Shown here: piece by piece, positions 1-8,127 of the stretch
Position numbering within the stretch: the first letter of the stretch is position 1
Layout: each line of letters starts with the position of its first letter
NCBI RefSeq assembly: GCF_018070565.1
Contig: NZ_JAGPXL010000037.1
Span: 1-64,000, forward strand
Source of the DNA: Streptomyces sp. B93
GTDB taxonomy: Bacteria; Actinomycetota; Actinomycetes; Streptomycetales; Streptomycetaceae
DNA length: 64,000 bases
Direction: 5' to 3'
Translations under genes and position numbers: made by a program
The notes under the pieces: model-generated
The model's input: only the letters and a program-made list of their open reading frames with translations
Database searches by the model: none
What the model was told of the DNA's origin: nothing

Positions 1-618
1 GTTCGGGTGGTGCGGTTCGGGGGCCGTCTCGGGCTTGTCCCCGGGGGCCGTGGTGAGGGCCGGGGGCGTCGCCGGGAGTGTGCGGCGGGGCTCGGGGCGC
101 GCGGTGGCGGGACCGCCGACGCCGGGGTCGGGGGCGAGCTGTACGAGGCTCAGCACGCCCGCGGCGAGGGCGAGGGCGGCGGCGACAAGCCACAGGCGGT
201 GGGGGCGGGTACGGCGGTGACGGCCCCGGAGGCGGAAGCGGGGGCGGTCGGGGTCGTGCTTGTCGGCGGGGGTGGTCGGGCCGGGCGGGCTGGTCGGGCG
301 GGGCGTGGGGGTGGCGCTGGGCGTGGGAGTGGCGCCGGGCGTGCCGGGGGCCAGGGTGGCTCTGGCGGGGTTGCCGGCTCCCGCGGTTTCGGTTGGCCCG
401 GGTGTGTGGGCTTGGGTGTCGTTCGCCTGCTTGGTTCCGGTGATCTCCGTTGGTTCGGTGACCCGTGTGGTCTCGTGGGCGTCGGCGGCGGCCTCGTTGC
501 CCTCGGCGGTCCCGTCGGCCCCGGCGGTCTCGGTCACCCCGGTTGCGTCGGCGGCGGTTCCGTCGGCCCTCTTGGCCCTGGCCGCCCCGTTCGGCTTCGT
601 CGTGCTGTCCGTGATCAC
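1..618 (-). CDS. Proline/threonine-rich single-pass membrane protein, 5' part only
   Basis: The frame starts at a GTG at 618 behind a strong purine-rich ribosome site (GGGGAGGGG) and runs off the left edge of the window, so about 206 codons are visible. The first 140 residues are Ala/Thr/Pro/Glu-rich with no hydrophobic segment. A basic stretch (RGRHRR) and one transmembrane helix follow at about residues 141-160, and then a Pro/Thr-rich linker. This is the layout of a cytoplasmic disordered tail, one membrane anchor and an outside domain that lies beyond the window. The outside domain could be enzymatic, but nothing visible identifies it. Transcription diverges from the enoyl-CoA hydratase gene. 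The call rests on the start site, codon-position GC and the single helix. Confidence 0.7.
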   Translation of the reverse strand, partial: MITDSTTKPNGAARAKRADGTAADATGVTETAGADGTAEGNEAAADAHETTRVTEPTEITGTKQANDTQAHTPGPTETAGAGNPARATLAPGTPGATPTPSATPTPRPTSPPGPTTPADKHDPDRPRFRLRGRHRRTRPHRLWLVAAALALAAGVLSLVQLAPDPGVGGPATARPEPRRTLPATPPALTTAPGDKPETAPEPHHPN

Positions 619-797
619 CGCAGCCCCTCCCCGATGCGCTCGCGCCCCCGATGCGCCGTCGCGGTGCGCACGCTACGCGCTGGTGTCGGCGTGGGGGCGT
701 GGTCGGGGTGGATGTCACTCGAACGGGTGGTCGGGCATGGGGTCGGTGTCCGGTCTTCTCCCGGCGGGGCGGGGCTGCGATGATCGAGGTGGACTTT

Positions 798-813
798 GTT
801 AACACGCGTTAAC
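798..813. promoter_or_regulatory. Inverted repeat GTTAAC-N4-GTTAAC
   Basis: Two perfect GTTAAC half-sites separated by four bases lie directly before the GGAGGG ribosome site of the enoyl-CoA hydratase gene. The symmetry and half-site size fit a TetR-family operator; the cognate regulator is not in the window. Operator function is inferred. Confidence 0.5.
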
Positions 814-824
814 CGGAGGGTGCT

Positions 825-1625
825 GTGAGCGAGGAGCGGTTCGGCGAGTTCGTGGTGGTGCGTCGGCACGGCGAGGGGTATGTCGCGGAGCTGGCCCTGG
901 ACCGGCCCAAGGCCATGAACGCCGTGTCGACCGAGATGGCGCGGTCCGTCACCGCCGCCTGCGCGGCCCTGGGGGCGGACCGGGACGTCCGGGTGGTCGT
1001 GCTGACCTCGACGCACGAGCGGGCGTTCTGTGTCGGCGCGGACCTGAAGGAGCGCAACTCCTTCAGCGACGCGGAGCTGGTACGGCAGCGGCCGGTGGCG
1101 CGGGCCGCGTACACGGCGGTGCTGGAGCTGCCCGTACCGGCGATCGCGGCGGTGCACGGCTTCGCGCTCGGGGGCGGTTTTGAGCTGGCGCTGTCCTGCG
1201 ATGTGATCGTCGCCGACCGTACGGCGGTGGTGGGGCTGCCCGAGGTGTCCGTCGGGGTCATTCCGGGCGGTGGCGGTACGCAGTTGCTGCCGCGGCGGGT
1301 GGGGGCGGCGCGTGCCGCCGAGCTGATCTTCAGCGCGCGGCGCCTGGAGGCGGCGGAGGCGCGGGAGCTGGGGCTGGTGGACGAGCTGGTCGAGGAGGGC
1401 CGGGACCGGGAGGAGGCGCTCGCGCTGGCGTCCCGGATCGCCGGGAACTCGCCGGTGGGGTTGCGCGCGGCCAAGCGGGCGCTGCGGCTGGGGCAGGGGC
1501 TTGACCTGCGGGCGGGGCTGGAGGTGGAGGACGCGGCCTGGCGGTCGGTGGCGTTCTCGGGGGACCGCGCGGAGGGCGTCGCGGCGTTCAACGAGAAGCG
1601 CAAGCCGGTGTGGCCGGGGGAGTGA
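825..1625 (+). CDS. Enoyl-CoA hydratase/isomerase family protein (crotonase)
   Basis: This is a 266-residue soluble crotonase-fold protein. Its expected role is hydration of 2-enoyl-CoA in fatty-acid or branched-chain acyl-CoA breakdown. The oxyanion-hole segment FCVGADLKE is at residues 68-76 and GFALGGGFELALSCD is near residues 112-126. Both hydratase glutamates are present, E120 in GGGFE and E140 in GLPE, so a true hydratase is more likely than an isomerase-only member. GVIPGGGGTQLLP follows as in the family. The GTG start at 825 sits 5 nt after GGAGGG. The gene stands alone, and a palindromic operator-like site overlaps its translation start region. The precise acyl-CoA substrate cannot be read from the sequence. 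Confidence 0.9.
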   Translation: MSEERFGEFVVVRRHGEGYVAELALDRPKAMNAVSTEMARSVTAACAALGADRDVRVVVLTSTHERAFCVGADLKERNSFSDAELVRQRPVARAAYTAVLELPVPAIAAVHGFALGGGFELALSCDVIVADRTAVVGLPEVSVGVIPGGGGTQLLPRRVGAARAAELIFSARRLEAAEARELGLVDELVEEGRDREEALALASRIAGNSPVGLRAAKRALRLGQGLDLRAGLEVEDAAWRSVAFSGDRAEGVAAFNEKRKPVWPGE

Positions 1626-1804
1626 GGGAAGCCACCACCAGCGGCCCCGGCCCCGGCCCCGGCGCCGCGACCGACCGGGCCCGCACCTAGCCGTCCTAGC
1701 CGTCTGAGCCGTCGGAGCCCGGGCGGTCTGAGCCGTCTGAGCCGGGGCCGTCTGGGCCGTCGGAGCCCGAGCCGTCCGGGCCGTCCGGGCTGTCTGAGCC
1801 GTCC

Positions 1805-1960
1805 GAGCCGTCCGGCCGTCCGCGGTGAGCGGCGCCCCCACGACCCCTTTCCGCAGCGGCCACTGCCCCGACCCGGAGCTACCGTGCGGCCCGGACGCGG
1901 AGCTGGGCGCAGTCGGTTGCGTGGGTGCGGCAGCTCGTCCCGGCGTGGGTGGTGCTGGCC
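1805..1960. repeat. Direct repeat, copy A
   Basis: This copy of about 156 bp runs from gagccgtccggccgtccgcg to ggtggtgctggcc. It matches the segment at 1989-2145 with only a handful of substitutions and small indels, offset about 184-185 bp. The match begins inside a run of gccgtc(t/c)gag units, which suggests slippage or unequal exchange as the origin. Confidence 0.85.
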
Positions 1961-1988
1961 GTCCGAGCCCGAGCCGTCCGGGCTGTTT

Positions 1989-2145
1989 GAGCCGTCCGGC
2001 CGTCCGCGGTGAGCGGCGCCCCACGACCGCTTTCCGCAGCGGCCAGTGAAACCCGACCCGGAGCTACCGTGCGGCCCGGACGCGGAGCTGGGCGCAGTCG
2101 GTTGCGTGGGTGCGGCAGCTCGTCCCGGCGCGGGTGGTGCTGGCC
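1989..2145. repeat. Direct repeat, copy B
   Basis: This is the second copy of the unit at 1805-1960. Its distal part (gcgtgggtgcggcagctcgt and the following bases) is echoed in diverged form near 2208 and again near 2291. The block is therefore four units of decreasing similarity, spaced about 83-185 bp. Confidence 0.85.
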
Positions 2146-2442
2146 GAGTCGTAGGCGCTGATCCCGGCTGCGGGGCGGTCCGGGCGCCGAGCGGGGCGTG
2201 GCCGGTGTGCGGGTGCGGCTGCTCGCAACGGTCCGGGTGGCGCCGGCTGACCCGTACACGTTGATCCCGGATGCCGAGCTGGGCGCAGTGCGCGGGTGCG
2301 GCGGCTCGCCCAGGTGCGGGCGGCCGTGCTGCCGTACCCGTACGCGTCCGTCCCGACGAGGTGCGCAGAGCGCGTCCGGGCCTGCCACCCCGCTCGGCCC
2401 ATCAATGTCCCGCTTTGCGTCGAACATCCCTAGCCTGGGGGG

Positions 2443-3585
2443 ATGGGTGACGACAAGCGGCTCGCGGATGTCGTGGCGTTGGCGCAGGGGATGGCCTCGG
2501 CGCGCACTCCGCGGGAGTCGTGGCGGGCGGCGGCGCTCGGGGCGTGCCGGGCGCTGGACGGGAGCTTCGCGGCGTTGTCGGTGTGGGAGCGGGAGCTGGG
2601 GCGGCTGCGGGTGCTGGTGAACGTGGGGGAGCGGGCCGCGGGCGAGCTGGAGTTCCCGGAGGACGAGGCGTACCCGGTGCACCAGTTCGCCGAGATCACC
2701 GAGTTCCTGCACGAGCAGTGGGCGGCGGGCGGTGAGCCCAACGCCTGGGTGGAGACCGCCGAGGGCACGGCGGCCGGACGGCCCGGGTACTGCCACCAGC
2801 GGGTCGCCGCGCTGCGCCGCCGGGGCCGCGGGTGCTGTGTGGTGGCGCCGGTGGTGCTGCACGGCCGGGCCTGGGGTGAGCTGTATGTCGCCCGTCCGGT
2901 CGGCGCGGCCGTCTTCGACCGGGCCGACGCCGACTTCGCGACCGTGCTGGCCGCCGTCGCCGCCGCGGGGCTGACCCAGACCGAGCTGCTGGAGGAGGCC
3001 CGGCGGCTGGCCTTCACCGACTCCCTCACCGGTCTCGCCAACCGCCGCTGCGTGGACATGCGCCTCGACGAGGCGATCGAGCGGTACCGCGAGGAGGGCG
3101 TCGTCGTCAGCTTGGTGGTCTGCGATGTGAACGGGCTGAAGCGGGTCAACGACACCTTCGGGCACGCCGTGGGCGACCGGCTGCTGGAACGGTTCGGCTC
3201 GGTGCTGTCGCTGTGCGGCGCCATGCTGCCGGGCGCGCTCGTGGCCCGGCTCGGCGGGGACGAGTTCTGCCTGCTCGCGGTCGGCCCGCCCGCCGACGAC
3301 GTGGTGAAGGTGGCCGACGAGCTGTGCCGCCGCGCCGCCGAGCTGGAGCTGGGGGACGGGGTCGCGTGCGGGGTGGCGTCCACCGAGGAGCCGATCGGGC
3401 CGGTGCGCAGCGCCCGCCGTCTGTTCCGGCTGGCGGACGCCGCCCAGTACCGGGCCAAGGCCGAGCGGTCCGCCCGGCCGGTCGTCGCGGGCCGGGAGGG
3501 GCCGGACGATCCCGTCGTACGGCTCGCCGACACCCCCGCCGACGAGGCGGGTCCGGAGCGGCGGCGGTTCCGGGGGCGTGGCTGA
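2443..3585 (+). CDS. GAF-GGDEF diguanylate cyclase
   Basis: This 380-residue cytoplasmic protein is predicted to make cyclic di-GMP from two GTP. The N-terminal residues 5-175 form a GAF-like sensor domain. A short helix (TELLEEARRLAFTDSLTGL) leads into the GGDEF domain at about 190-350. The metal-binding D228 (VCDVNG) and the intact GGDEF signature at 271-275 indicate an active cyclase. The inhibitory RxxD site expected just upstream of GGDEF is absent (PGALVARL instead), so classical product inhibition is unlikely. The ATG at 2443 follows a G-rich ribosome site. In Streptomyces c-di-GMP acts through BldD to hold vegetative growth. From memory a GAF-GGDEF gene beside hutH is conserved in the genus (called CdgE in S. 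venezuelae); I have not confirmed that identity. Confidence 0.9.
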   Translation: MGDDKRLADVVALAQGMASARTPRESWRAAALGACRALDGSFAALSVWERELGRLRVLVNVGERAAGELEFPEDEAYPVHQFAEITEFLHEQWAAGGEPNAWVETAEGTAAGRPGYCHQRVAALRRRGRGCCVVAPVVLHGRAWGELYVARPVGAAVFDRADADFATVLAAVAAAGLTQTELLEEARRLAFTDSLTGLANRRCVDMRLDEAIERYREEGVVVSLVVCDVNGLKRVNDTFGHAVGDRLLERFGSVLSLCGAMLPGALVARLGGDEFCLLAVGPPADDVVKVADELCRRAAELELGDGVACGVASTEEPIGPVRSARRLFRLADAAQYRAKAERSARPVVAGREGPDDPVVRLADTPADEAGPERRRFRGRG

Positions 3586-3657
3586 GCCGGGCCGTGTAAG
3601 GGGCGGGGACGGTCCCCACTCGTGACATCGTAGGATTCACTGCGTACGCTCCTGAAT

Positions 3658-5202
3658 ATGGATATGCACACTGTGGTGGTGGGGACCTCCGGGACGACCG
3701 CGTCCGACGTGCTCGCCGTGGCGCGCGGCGGCGCCCGGGTCGAACTGTCCGAGGAGACGCTGGCCGCCCTCGCCGCGGCCCGCGAGATCGTCGACGCGCT
3801 GGCGGCCAAGCCCGAGCCCGTCTACGGCGTCTCCACCGGCTTCGGCGCCCTCGCGACCCGGCACATCAGCCAGGAGTTGCGGGCCCGGCTCCAGCGCAAC
3901 ATCGTCCGCTCGCACGCCGCCGGGATGGGGGCGCCGGTCGAGCGCGAGGTCGTCCGCGCGCTGATGTTCCTGCGGCTGAAGACGGTCTGCTCCGGGCACA
4001 CCGGCGTGCGCCCCGAGGTCGCGCGGACCATGGCCGAGGTGCTGAACGCCGGTATCACCCCGGTCGTGCACGAGTACGGCTCACTCGGCTGCTCCGGCGA
4101 CCTCGCCCCGCTCTCGCACTGCGCCCTGACCCTGATGGGGGAGGGGGAGGCCGAGGGTCCGGACGGGGTCGTACGGCCCGCCGCCGAACTGCTTGCGGCG
4201 CACGGCATCGCCCCCGTCGAGCTGCGCGAGAAGGAGGGCCTCGCCCTCCTCAACGGCACCGACGGCATGCTCGGCATGCTGCTCATGGCCCTCGCCGACC
4301 TGGACACCCTCTACAAGTCCGCCGACGTCACCGCGGCCCTCTCCCTGGAGGCCCTGCTCGGCACGGACAAGGTCCTCGCCCCCGAGCTGCACGCCATCCG
4401 CCCGCACCCCGGGCAGGCCGCCAGCGCCGCCAACATGCTCGCCGTGCTGAAGGGTTCGGGCCTGACCGGGCACCACCAGGACGACGCGCCCCGGGTGCAG
4501 GACGCCTACTCGGTGCGGTGCGCCCCGCAGGTCGCCGGTGCCGGACGGGACACCCTCGCGCACGCCCGGCTGGTCGCGGAGCGGGAGCTGGCGTCGGCCG
4601 TCGACAATCCCGTCGTACTGCCGGACGGCAGGGTGGAGTCCAACGGGAACTTCCACGGCGCCCCGGTCGGTTACGTCCTGGACTTCCTGGCCGTCGCCGC
4701 CGCCGATCTGGCCTCCATCGCCGAGCGGCGCACCGACCGGCTGCTGGACAAGAACCGCAGTCACGGTCTGCCGCCGTTCCTCGCCGACGACCCGGGCGTC
4801 GACTCCGGGCTGATGATCGCCCAGTACACGCAGGCGGCGCTGGTCAGCGAGTTGAAGCGGCTGGCCGTACCGGCGTCGGTGGACTCGATCCCGTCCTCCG
4901 CGATGCAGGAGGACCATGTGTCGATGGGCTGGTCGGCGGCGCGCAAGCTGCGCACGGCCGTCGACAACCTCACCCGGGTCATCGCCATCGAGATGTACGC
5001 CGCCACCCGCGCCGTCGAACTGCGCGAGGGGCTGACCCCGGCCCCGGCGACCCGGGCCGTCCTGGACGCCGTACGGGAGGCGGGGGTGGGCGGGCCCGGC
5101 CCGGACCGGTTCCTGGCGCCCGACCTCGCGGCGGCGGACGCGTTCGTGCGGGGCGGGCACCTGGTCGCGGCGGTGGAGACGGTGACCGGGCCGCTGCGGT
5201 GA
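3658..5202 (+). CDS. hutH: Histidine ammonia-lyase
   Basis: The 514-residue enzyme converts L-histidine to urocanate and ammonia, the first step of histidine use. The MIO cofactor loop is GSLGCSGDLAPLSH, with Cys145-Ser146-Gly147 replacing the usual Ala-Ser-Gly. The catalytic tyrosine is Y56 in VYGVSTGFG, and the family segments SANMLAVLKGS, QDAYSVRCAPQV and SSAMQEDHVSMG are all present. Length is typical. An ATG at 3658 and another two codons later (3664) are both possible starts; neither has a strong ribosome site. The gene has its own 72-bp upstream gap and ends at a hairpin, so it is probably monocistronic. Confidence 0.95.
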   Translation: MDMHTVVVGTSGTTASDVLAVARGGARVELSEETLAALAAAREIVDALAAKPEPVYGVSTGFGALATRHISQELRARLQRNIVRSHAAGMGAPVEREVVRALMFLRLKTVCSGHTGVRPEVARTMAEVLNAGITPVVHEYGSLGCSGDLAPLSHCALTLMGEGEAEGPDGVVRPAAELLAAHGIAPVELREKEGLALLNGTDGMLGMLLMALADLDTLYKSADVTAALSLEALLGTDKVLAPELHAIRPHPGQAASAANMLAVLKGSGLTGHHQDDAPRVQDAYSVRCAPQVAGAGRDTLAHARLVAERELASAVDNPVVLPDGRVESNGNFHGAPVGYVLDFLAVAAADLASIAERRTDRLLDKNRSHGLPPFLADDPGVDSGLMIAQYTQAALVSELKRLAVPASVDSIPSSAMQEDHVSMGWSAARKLRTAVDNLTRVIAIEMYAATRAVELREGLTPAPATRAVLDAVREAGVGGPGPDRFLAPDLAAADAFVRGGHLVAAVETVTGPLR

Positions 5203-5208
5203 GGCGGA

Positions 5209-5243
5209 CGGGCGGGGCGCGATGGCACACCGGGCCCCGCCCG
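5209..5243. terminator. Hairpin between convergent hutH and lipoprotein gene
   Basis: A 9-10 bp GC stem (GGGCGGGGC paired with GCCCCGCCC) with a 15-nt loop lies in the 45 bp between two converging genes. No U-run follows on either strand, which is common for Streptomyces terminators. Confidence 0.55.
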
Positions 5244-5247
5244 CAGG

Positions 5248-6054
5248 TCACTTGAGCTTGGCGGCCTGGGCGTCGATCACCGCGGCGGGGACCTCGTAGA
5301 CCTCCTCGCCGCCGGACATCATCGCGCCGAGGTTCAGCGTGTAGTACGTCGCGATGGTGCTGCCGTGCCGGACCACCTGGGCGTGCACGGTGGCCGGTTC
5401 GCCCTCGGTCTCGTCCATCTCGGCGGTCACGGCGAACGCCACCGACTCGTCGCCGCTGCCCGAGGCGTCCTCGGACTCCACCTTGGTGATCTTGGCGTCC
5501 TCGCCGTCCGAGGCGGCGGAGAAGCCGTCCGCGCAGCCCTCGACCGCGTCGGAGACGGACTTCATCGTCTCCCCGGCGCCCTCACCGTCGTAGGAGGAGA
5601 GCGTGACGATCGTCATGTCGACGTTCAGCACGCTGGTGAAGGCGTCCTCGAACGCGGCCTCGCCCAGATCCTCCAGGGACTGGGAGGCCGCGTCGGCCGG
5701 CTCCTTGTCCTCGGTGGCCATGCGGTTGGTCTCCGCCGTCGGCTCGCCCGGCGCGAGACCGCTCATGACATGGGCGATCGGCAGGCACTTCGCGTCCGCC
5801 TGCATGTCGTCCTTGGAGCCAGCGAAGGTGTCGTCGACCGGCTCGATCTTGTAACCCTCGACATCGCCCTGAGCGAGGATCAGCTTCTTCAGCTCGGCCG
5901 CGCCGAGCGCCTTGGCGGCCTGCGTCTCCGACCCGGAGCCGGAGTCCTTGGCGTCGCCCGTCGCTCCGCTGTCCGAGCAGCCCGTGACAAGGGCGAGCGA
6001 CAGCACGCTCACGACGGCCGTGGCGCCCAGTCGCGCACCCGATGATCTCTTCAT
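5248..6054 (-). CDS. Secreted lipoprotein of unknown function
   Basis: The 268-residue protein begins MKRSSGARLG and has a hydrophobic segment ending in the lipobox LVTGC, so Cys26 should be lipidated after signal peptidase II cleavage. A Gly/Ser/Asp-rich linker follows (residues 27-45). The globular part of about 220 residues is acidic and carries two cysteines (in DAKCLP and VEGCADG) that could pair. I do not recognise a named domain. Lipoproteins of this layout are frequent in Streptomyces and sit outside the membrane as binding or cell-wall-associated proteins. It converges with hutH and lies upstream of a sortase-substrate gene on the same strand. Confidence 0.8.
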   Translation of the reverse strand: MKRSSGARLGATAVVSVLSLALVTGCSDSGATGDAKDSGSGSETQAAKALGAAELKKLILAQGDVEGYKIEPVDDTFAGSKDDMQADAKCLPIAHVMSGLAPGEPTAETNRMATEDKEPADAASQSLEDLGEAAFEDAFTSVLNVDMTIVTLSSYDGEGAGETMKSVSDAVEGCADGFSAASDGEDAKITKVESEDASGSGDESVAFAVTAEMDETEGEPATVHAQVVRHGSTIATYYTLNLGAMMSGGEEVYEVPAAVIDAQAAKLK

Positions 6055-6111
6055 GAGCGGACTATGAGGATGAGGTCAAGGGCACGTCAAATCGACCGAA
6101 TTTTCGGGCAG

Positions 6112-6426
6112 TTACAGCCCGAGCCGCTCGCGACGCACCGAATACACCACGAATCCGGCGCCCAGGGTGAGGCAGAGCGTGCCGCCGACCACGTAGGGGG
6201 TGCTGTCGAAGCTGCCGGTGTCGGCGAGCCGGGTGCCGGTCTCCGAGGTGGTCACCGAGGCGGCCCTGGCCTGTGTCGTCTGCGTGGCCGCGGGCTGCTG
6301 TCTGGCCGGGGCCTCTCCTGTCGCGTCGGCGGATCCCGTCGCGTTCGCGGAGGGGACGAACCACAGGGCTCCCAGCAGGGTGCCTGCGGCGGTGGCGGTC
6401 AGCAACGGGCGGCGAGCGGATGACAC
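6112..6426 (-). CDS. Miniature LAxTG cell-wall-anchored protein
   Basis: The protein has 104 residues from the GTG at 6426, chosen because AAGGGGA lies 10 nt upstream. A farther GTG at 6450 would add eight residues. An Arg-containing N-terminus and a hydrophobic stretch end at SANA, a good signal-peptidase I site. The C-terminus is a complete sorting signal: LADTG, a hydrophobic helix (YVVGGTLCLTLGAGFVVYSV) and a positive tail (RRERLGL). LAxTG is the motif recognised by class E sortases of Streptomyces. After both cleavages only about 40 Thr/Ala/Gln-rich residues would remain attached to peptidoglycan. No sortase gene is visible in the window. An L,D-transpeptidase gene diverges from it. Confidence 0.8.
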   Translation of the reverse strand: MSSARRPLLTATAAGTLLGALWFVPSANATGSADATGEAPARQQPAATQTTQARAASVTTSETGTRLADTGSFDSTPYVVGGTLCLTLGAGFVVYSVRRERLGL

Positions 6427-6854
6427 GGAATATCGATCCCCTTGTGGCACTGGCGAATTGGCCGTGTGGCCCGATGCTAATGAAAGGCCGGGGTCATGGG
6501 AAAGCCACGGGAGGCAAGGGCCGTACGGGCCATGGTGGAAAACGTGGGTTCGGTTGGTGTTTGTCGGGATTTCTCCCTGGGTTCGGGCGGGGCGTCACGC
6601 ATGTCACAGCGTCCGCCCGGGGGCGGATTGAGCGATGAGCCTTGGGGAAATCGTGACCATGGAGGGAACCGCGACCGGCGGTTTTGTCGTCTCATGGGAC
6701 GCAGTGACCGACCAGGCGCCGTCCCGCAGCGACGGGACGTGGCGTGCCCCACACATCGCGCGTATGTGGAACGGGACGAACCGGTCGTAGCGTTGAAAGT
6801 TCTTGACGGGGACTCCGGGGTTTTGGGGATTCGGTAACGATGGAGAAGCGTGTG
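6427..6854. other. Divergent intergenic region before the L,D-transpeptidase gene
   Basis: No gene fits this gap of about 430 bp. It holds two short inverted repeats, TCCGCCC-GG-GGGCGGA (6612-6627) and GTCCCG-N6-CGGGAC (6721-6738). A GGAAC at 6768 is followed by CGTTG at 6791, which loosely resembles Streptomyces ECF-type promoters. It must contain the promoters of both divergent envelope genes. Confidence 0.5.
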
Positions 6855-8108
6855 ATGACGAACAGTAGGCGGCGCCGGGGCCTGACGGTCGCGTCCGCCC
6901 TGCTCGGCGGGGTGCTGGTGCTCTCGGCGTGCTCCGGCGACGACGGCGGCGACGACGCCGCGGGCGGGGGCAACGAGACCTCGGCCGCCAAGGTCGACGA
7001 GGCGGCCGCCGCCAAGACCTCCGAGGCGCAGATCAAGATCACGCCGAAGGACGGTTCGGCCAACGCCTCCATCAACAACTCCGCCGCCGTCACCGTGAGC
7101 AAGGGCACGCTCACGGAGGTCACCATGCAGACCGCCGACGGCGCCGCCGTCGAGGGCGAGATATCCGCCGACAAGACGAGCTGGAAGCCCAGCGGTCAGC
7201 TGGAGCGCTCCACCACCTACAAGATCTCGGTGACCGCCGAGGACTCCGAGGGCCGCGCCGCCCACGAGAACGCCTCCTTCACCACGGTCTCCCCGGACAA
7301 CAGCTTCCTCGGCTACTTCACGCCGGAGGACGGCTCCACCGTCGGTGTCGGGATGCCCGTGTCGATCAACTTCGACAAGGCGATCACCAACAAGGCCGAG
7401 GTCCAGAAGGGCGTCACCGTCACCACCAGCAGCGGCCAGGAGGTCGCCTGCCACTGGTTCAACGCCAACCGCATGGACTGCCGCCCCGACCAGTACTGGC
7501 AGGAGGGCTCCACCGTCACGCTGGAGCTGGCGCTCGACGGCGTCGAGGGCGCCGAGGGTGTCTACGGCGTCCAGCAGAAGAAGGTCTCCTTCACCATCGG
7601 CCGCAACCAGGTCACCATCGTCGACGCCCAGACGAAGCAGATGAAGGTCACCCAGGACGGCAAGGTCGTCAAGACCATCCCGATCTCCGCGGGCGCCCCC
7701 GAGAACAAGACGTACGAAGGCCAGATGGTGATCTCCGAGAAGTTCGAGGAGACCCGGATGAACGGCGCGACGGTCGGCTTCACCGACGACGACGGCAAGG
7801 GCGAGTACGACATCAAGGACGTGCCGCACGCCATGCGCCTGACCACCTCCGGCACCTTCATCCACGGCAACTACTGGGGCGACCCGTCGGTCTTCGGCAA
7901 CGTCAACACCAGCCACGGCTGTGTCGGCCTCCAGGACAAGAAGGGCGCCGACGACCCGAACACGCCGGGTGCCTGGTTCTACAACAACTCGATGGTCGGT
8001 GACGTGGTCGTCGTCCAGAACACCGGCGACAAGACCGTCGCGCCGGACAACGGACTCAACGGCTGGAACATGAGCTGGGACCAGTGGAAGGCGGGCTCCG
8101 CCGTCTGA
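6855..8108 (+). CDS. L,D-transpeptidase lipoprotein (YkuD) with Ig-like domains
   Basis: The enzyme should form or exchange 3-3 peptide cross-links in peptidoglycan. The signal peptide RRRRGLTVASALLGGVLVLSAC ends in a lipobox (VLSAC). Two Ig-like modules of the L,D-transpeptidase type follow, from about residue 45 to 245. The YkuD catalytic domain is C-terminal, with the conserved FIHGNYW histidine and the nucleophile cysteine 356 in TSHGCVGL. The ATG at 6855 is preferred because GGAGA lies 8 nt upstream; an in-frame ATG at 6840 would add five residues. The gene ends at a textbook terminator. Several L,D-transpeptidase genes in Streptomyces belong to the SigE envelope-stress regulon, but the promoter here is not clear enough to say. 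Confidence 0.93.
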   Translation: MTNSRRRRGLTVASALLGGVLVLSACSGDDGGDDAAGGGNETSAAKVDEAAAAKTSEAQIKITPKDGSANASINNSAAVTVSKGTLTEVTMQTADGAAVEGEISADKTSWKPSGQLERSTTYKISVTAEDSEGRAAHENASFTTVSPDNSFLGYFTPEDGSTVGVGMPVSINFDKAITNKAEVQKGVTVTTSSGQEVACHWFNANRMDCRPDQYWQEGSTVTLELALDGVEGAEGVYGVQQKKVSFTIGRNQVTIVDAQTKQMKVTQDGKVVKTIPISAGAPENKTYEGQMVISEKFEETRMNGATVGFTDDDGKGEYDIKDVPHAMRLTTSGTFIHGNYWGDPSVFGNVNTSHGCVGLQDKKGADDPNTPGAWFYNNSMVGDVVVVQNTGDKTVAPDNGLNGWNMSWDQWKAGSAV

Positions 8109-8127
8109 CGCTTCTCCAGCAGCCGTC

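Larger units (their letters stand above)
1626..2442. other. Long intergenic region filled with degenerate repeats
   Basis: These 817 bases between the hydratase and the diguanylate cyclase hold no convincing gene: every frame is short, lacks a ribosome site or has abnormal composition. At 1695-1820 there is a microsatellite-like run built on gccgtc(t/c)gag. It is followed by a near-identical direct repeat of about 156 bp (1805-1960 and 1989-2145) and two more diverged copies of its distal part (near 2204-2270 and 2285-2360). The promoter of the GGDEF gene must lie in the last 100 bases or so. Confidence 0.8.

Noticed and set aside
615-2024. Minus-strand frame across the crotonase gene and the repeats
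   Set aside because: Its composition (runs of Thr/Ala/Gln/Arg from the gccgtc(t/c)gag repeat) is that of a repeat read out of frame, and it opposes a certain gene.
1825-2264. Short plus-strand frames in the repeat block (74 and 72 codons)
   Set aside because: They arise from the two direct repeats, lack ribosome sites and differ only because of small indels.
6427-6854. Possible c-di-AMP (ydaO-type) riboswitch before the L,D-transpeptidase gene
   Set aside because: Riboswitches of this class precede some Streptomyces wall-enzyme genes, but the conserved core elements I know are not present here; only two short hairpins are seen.
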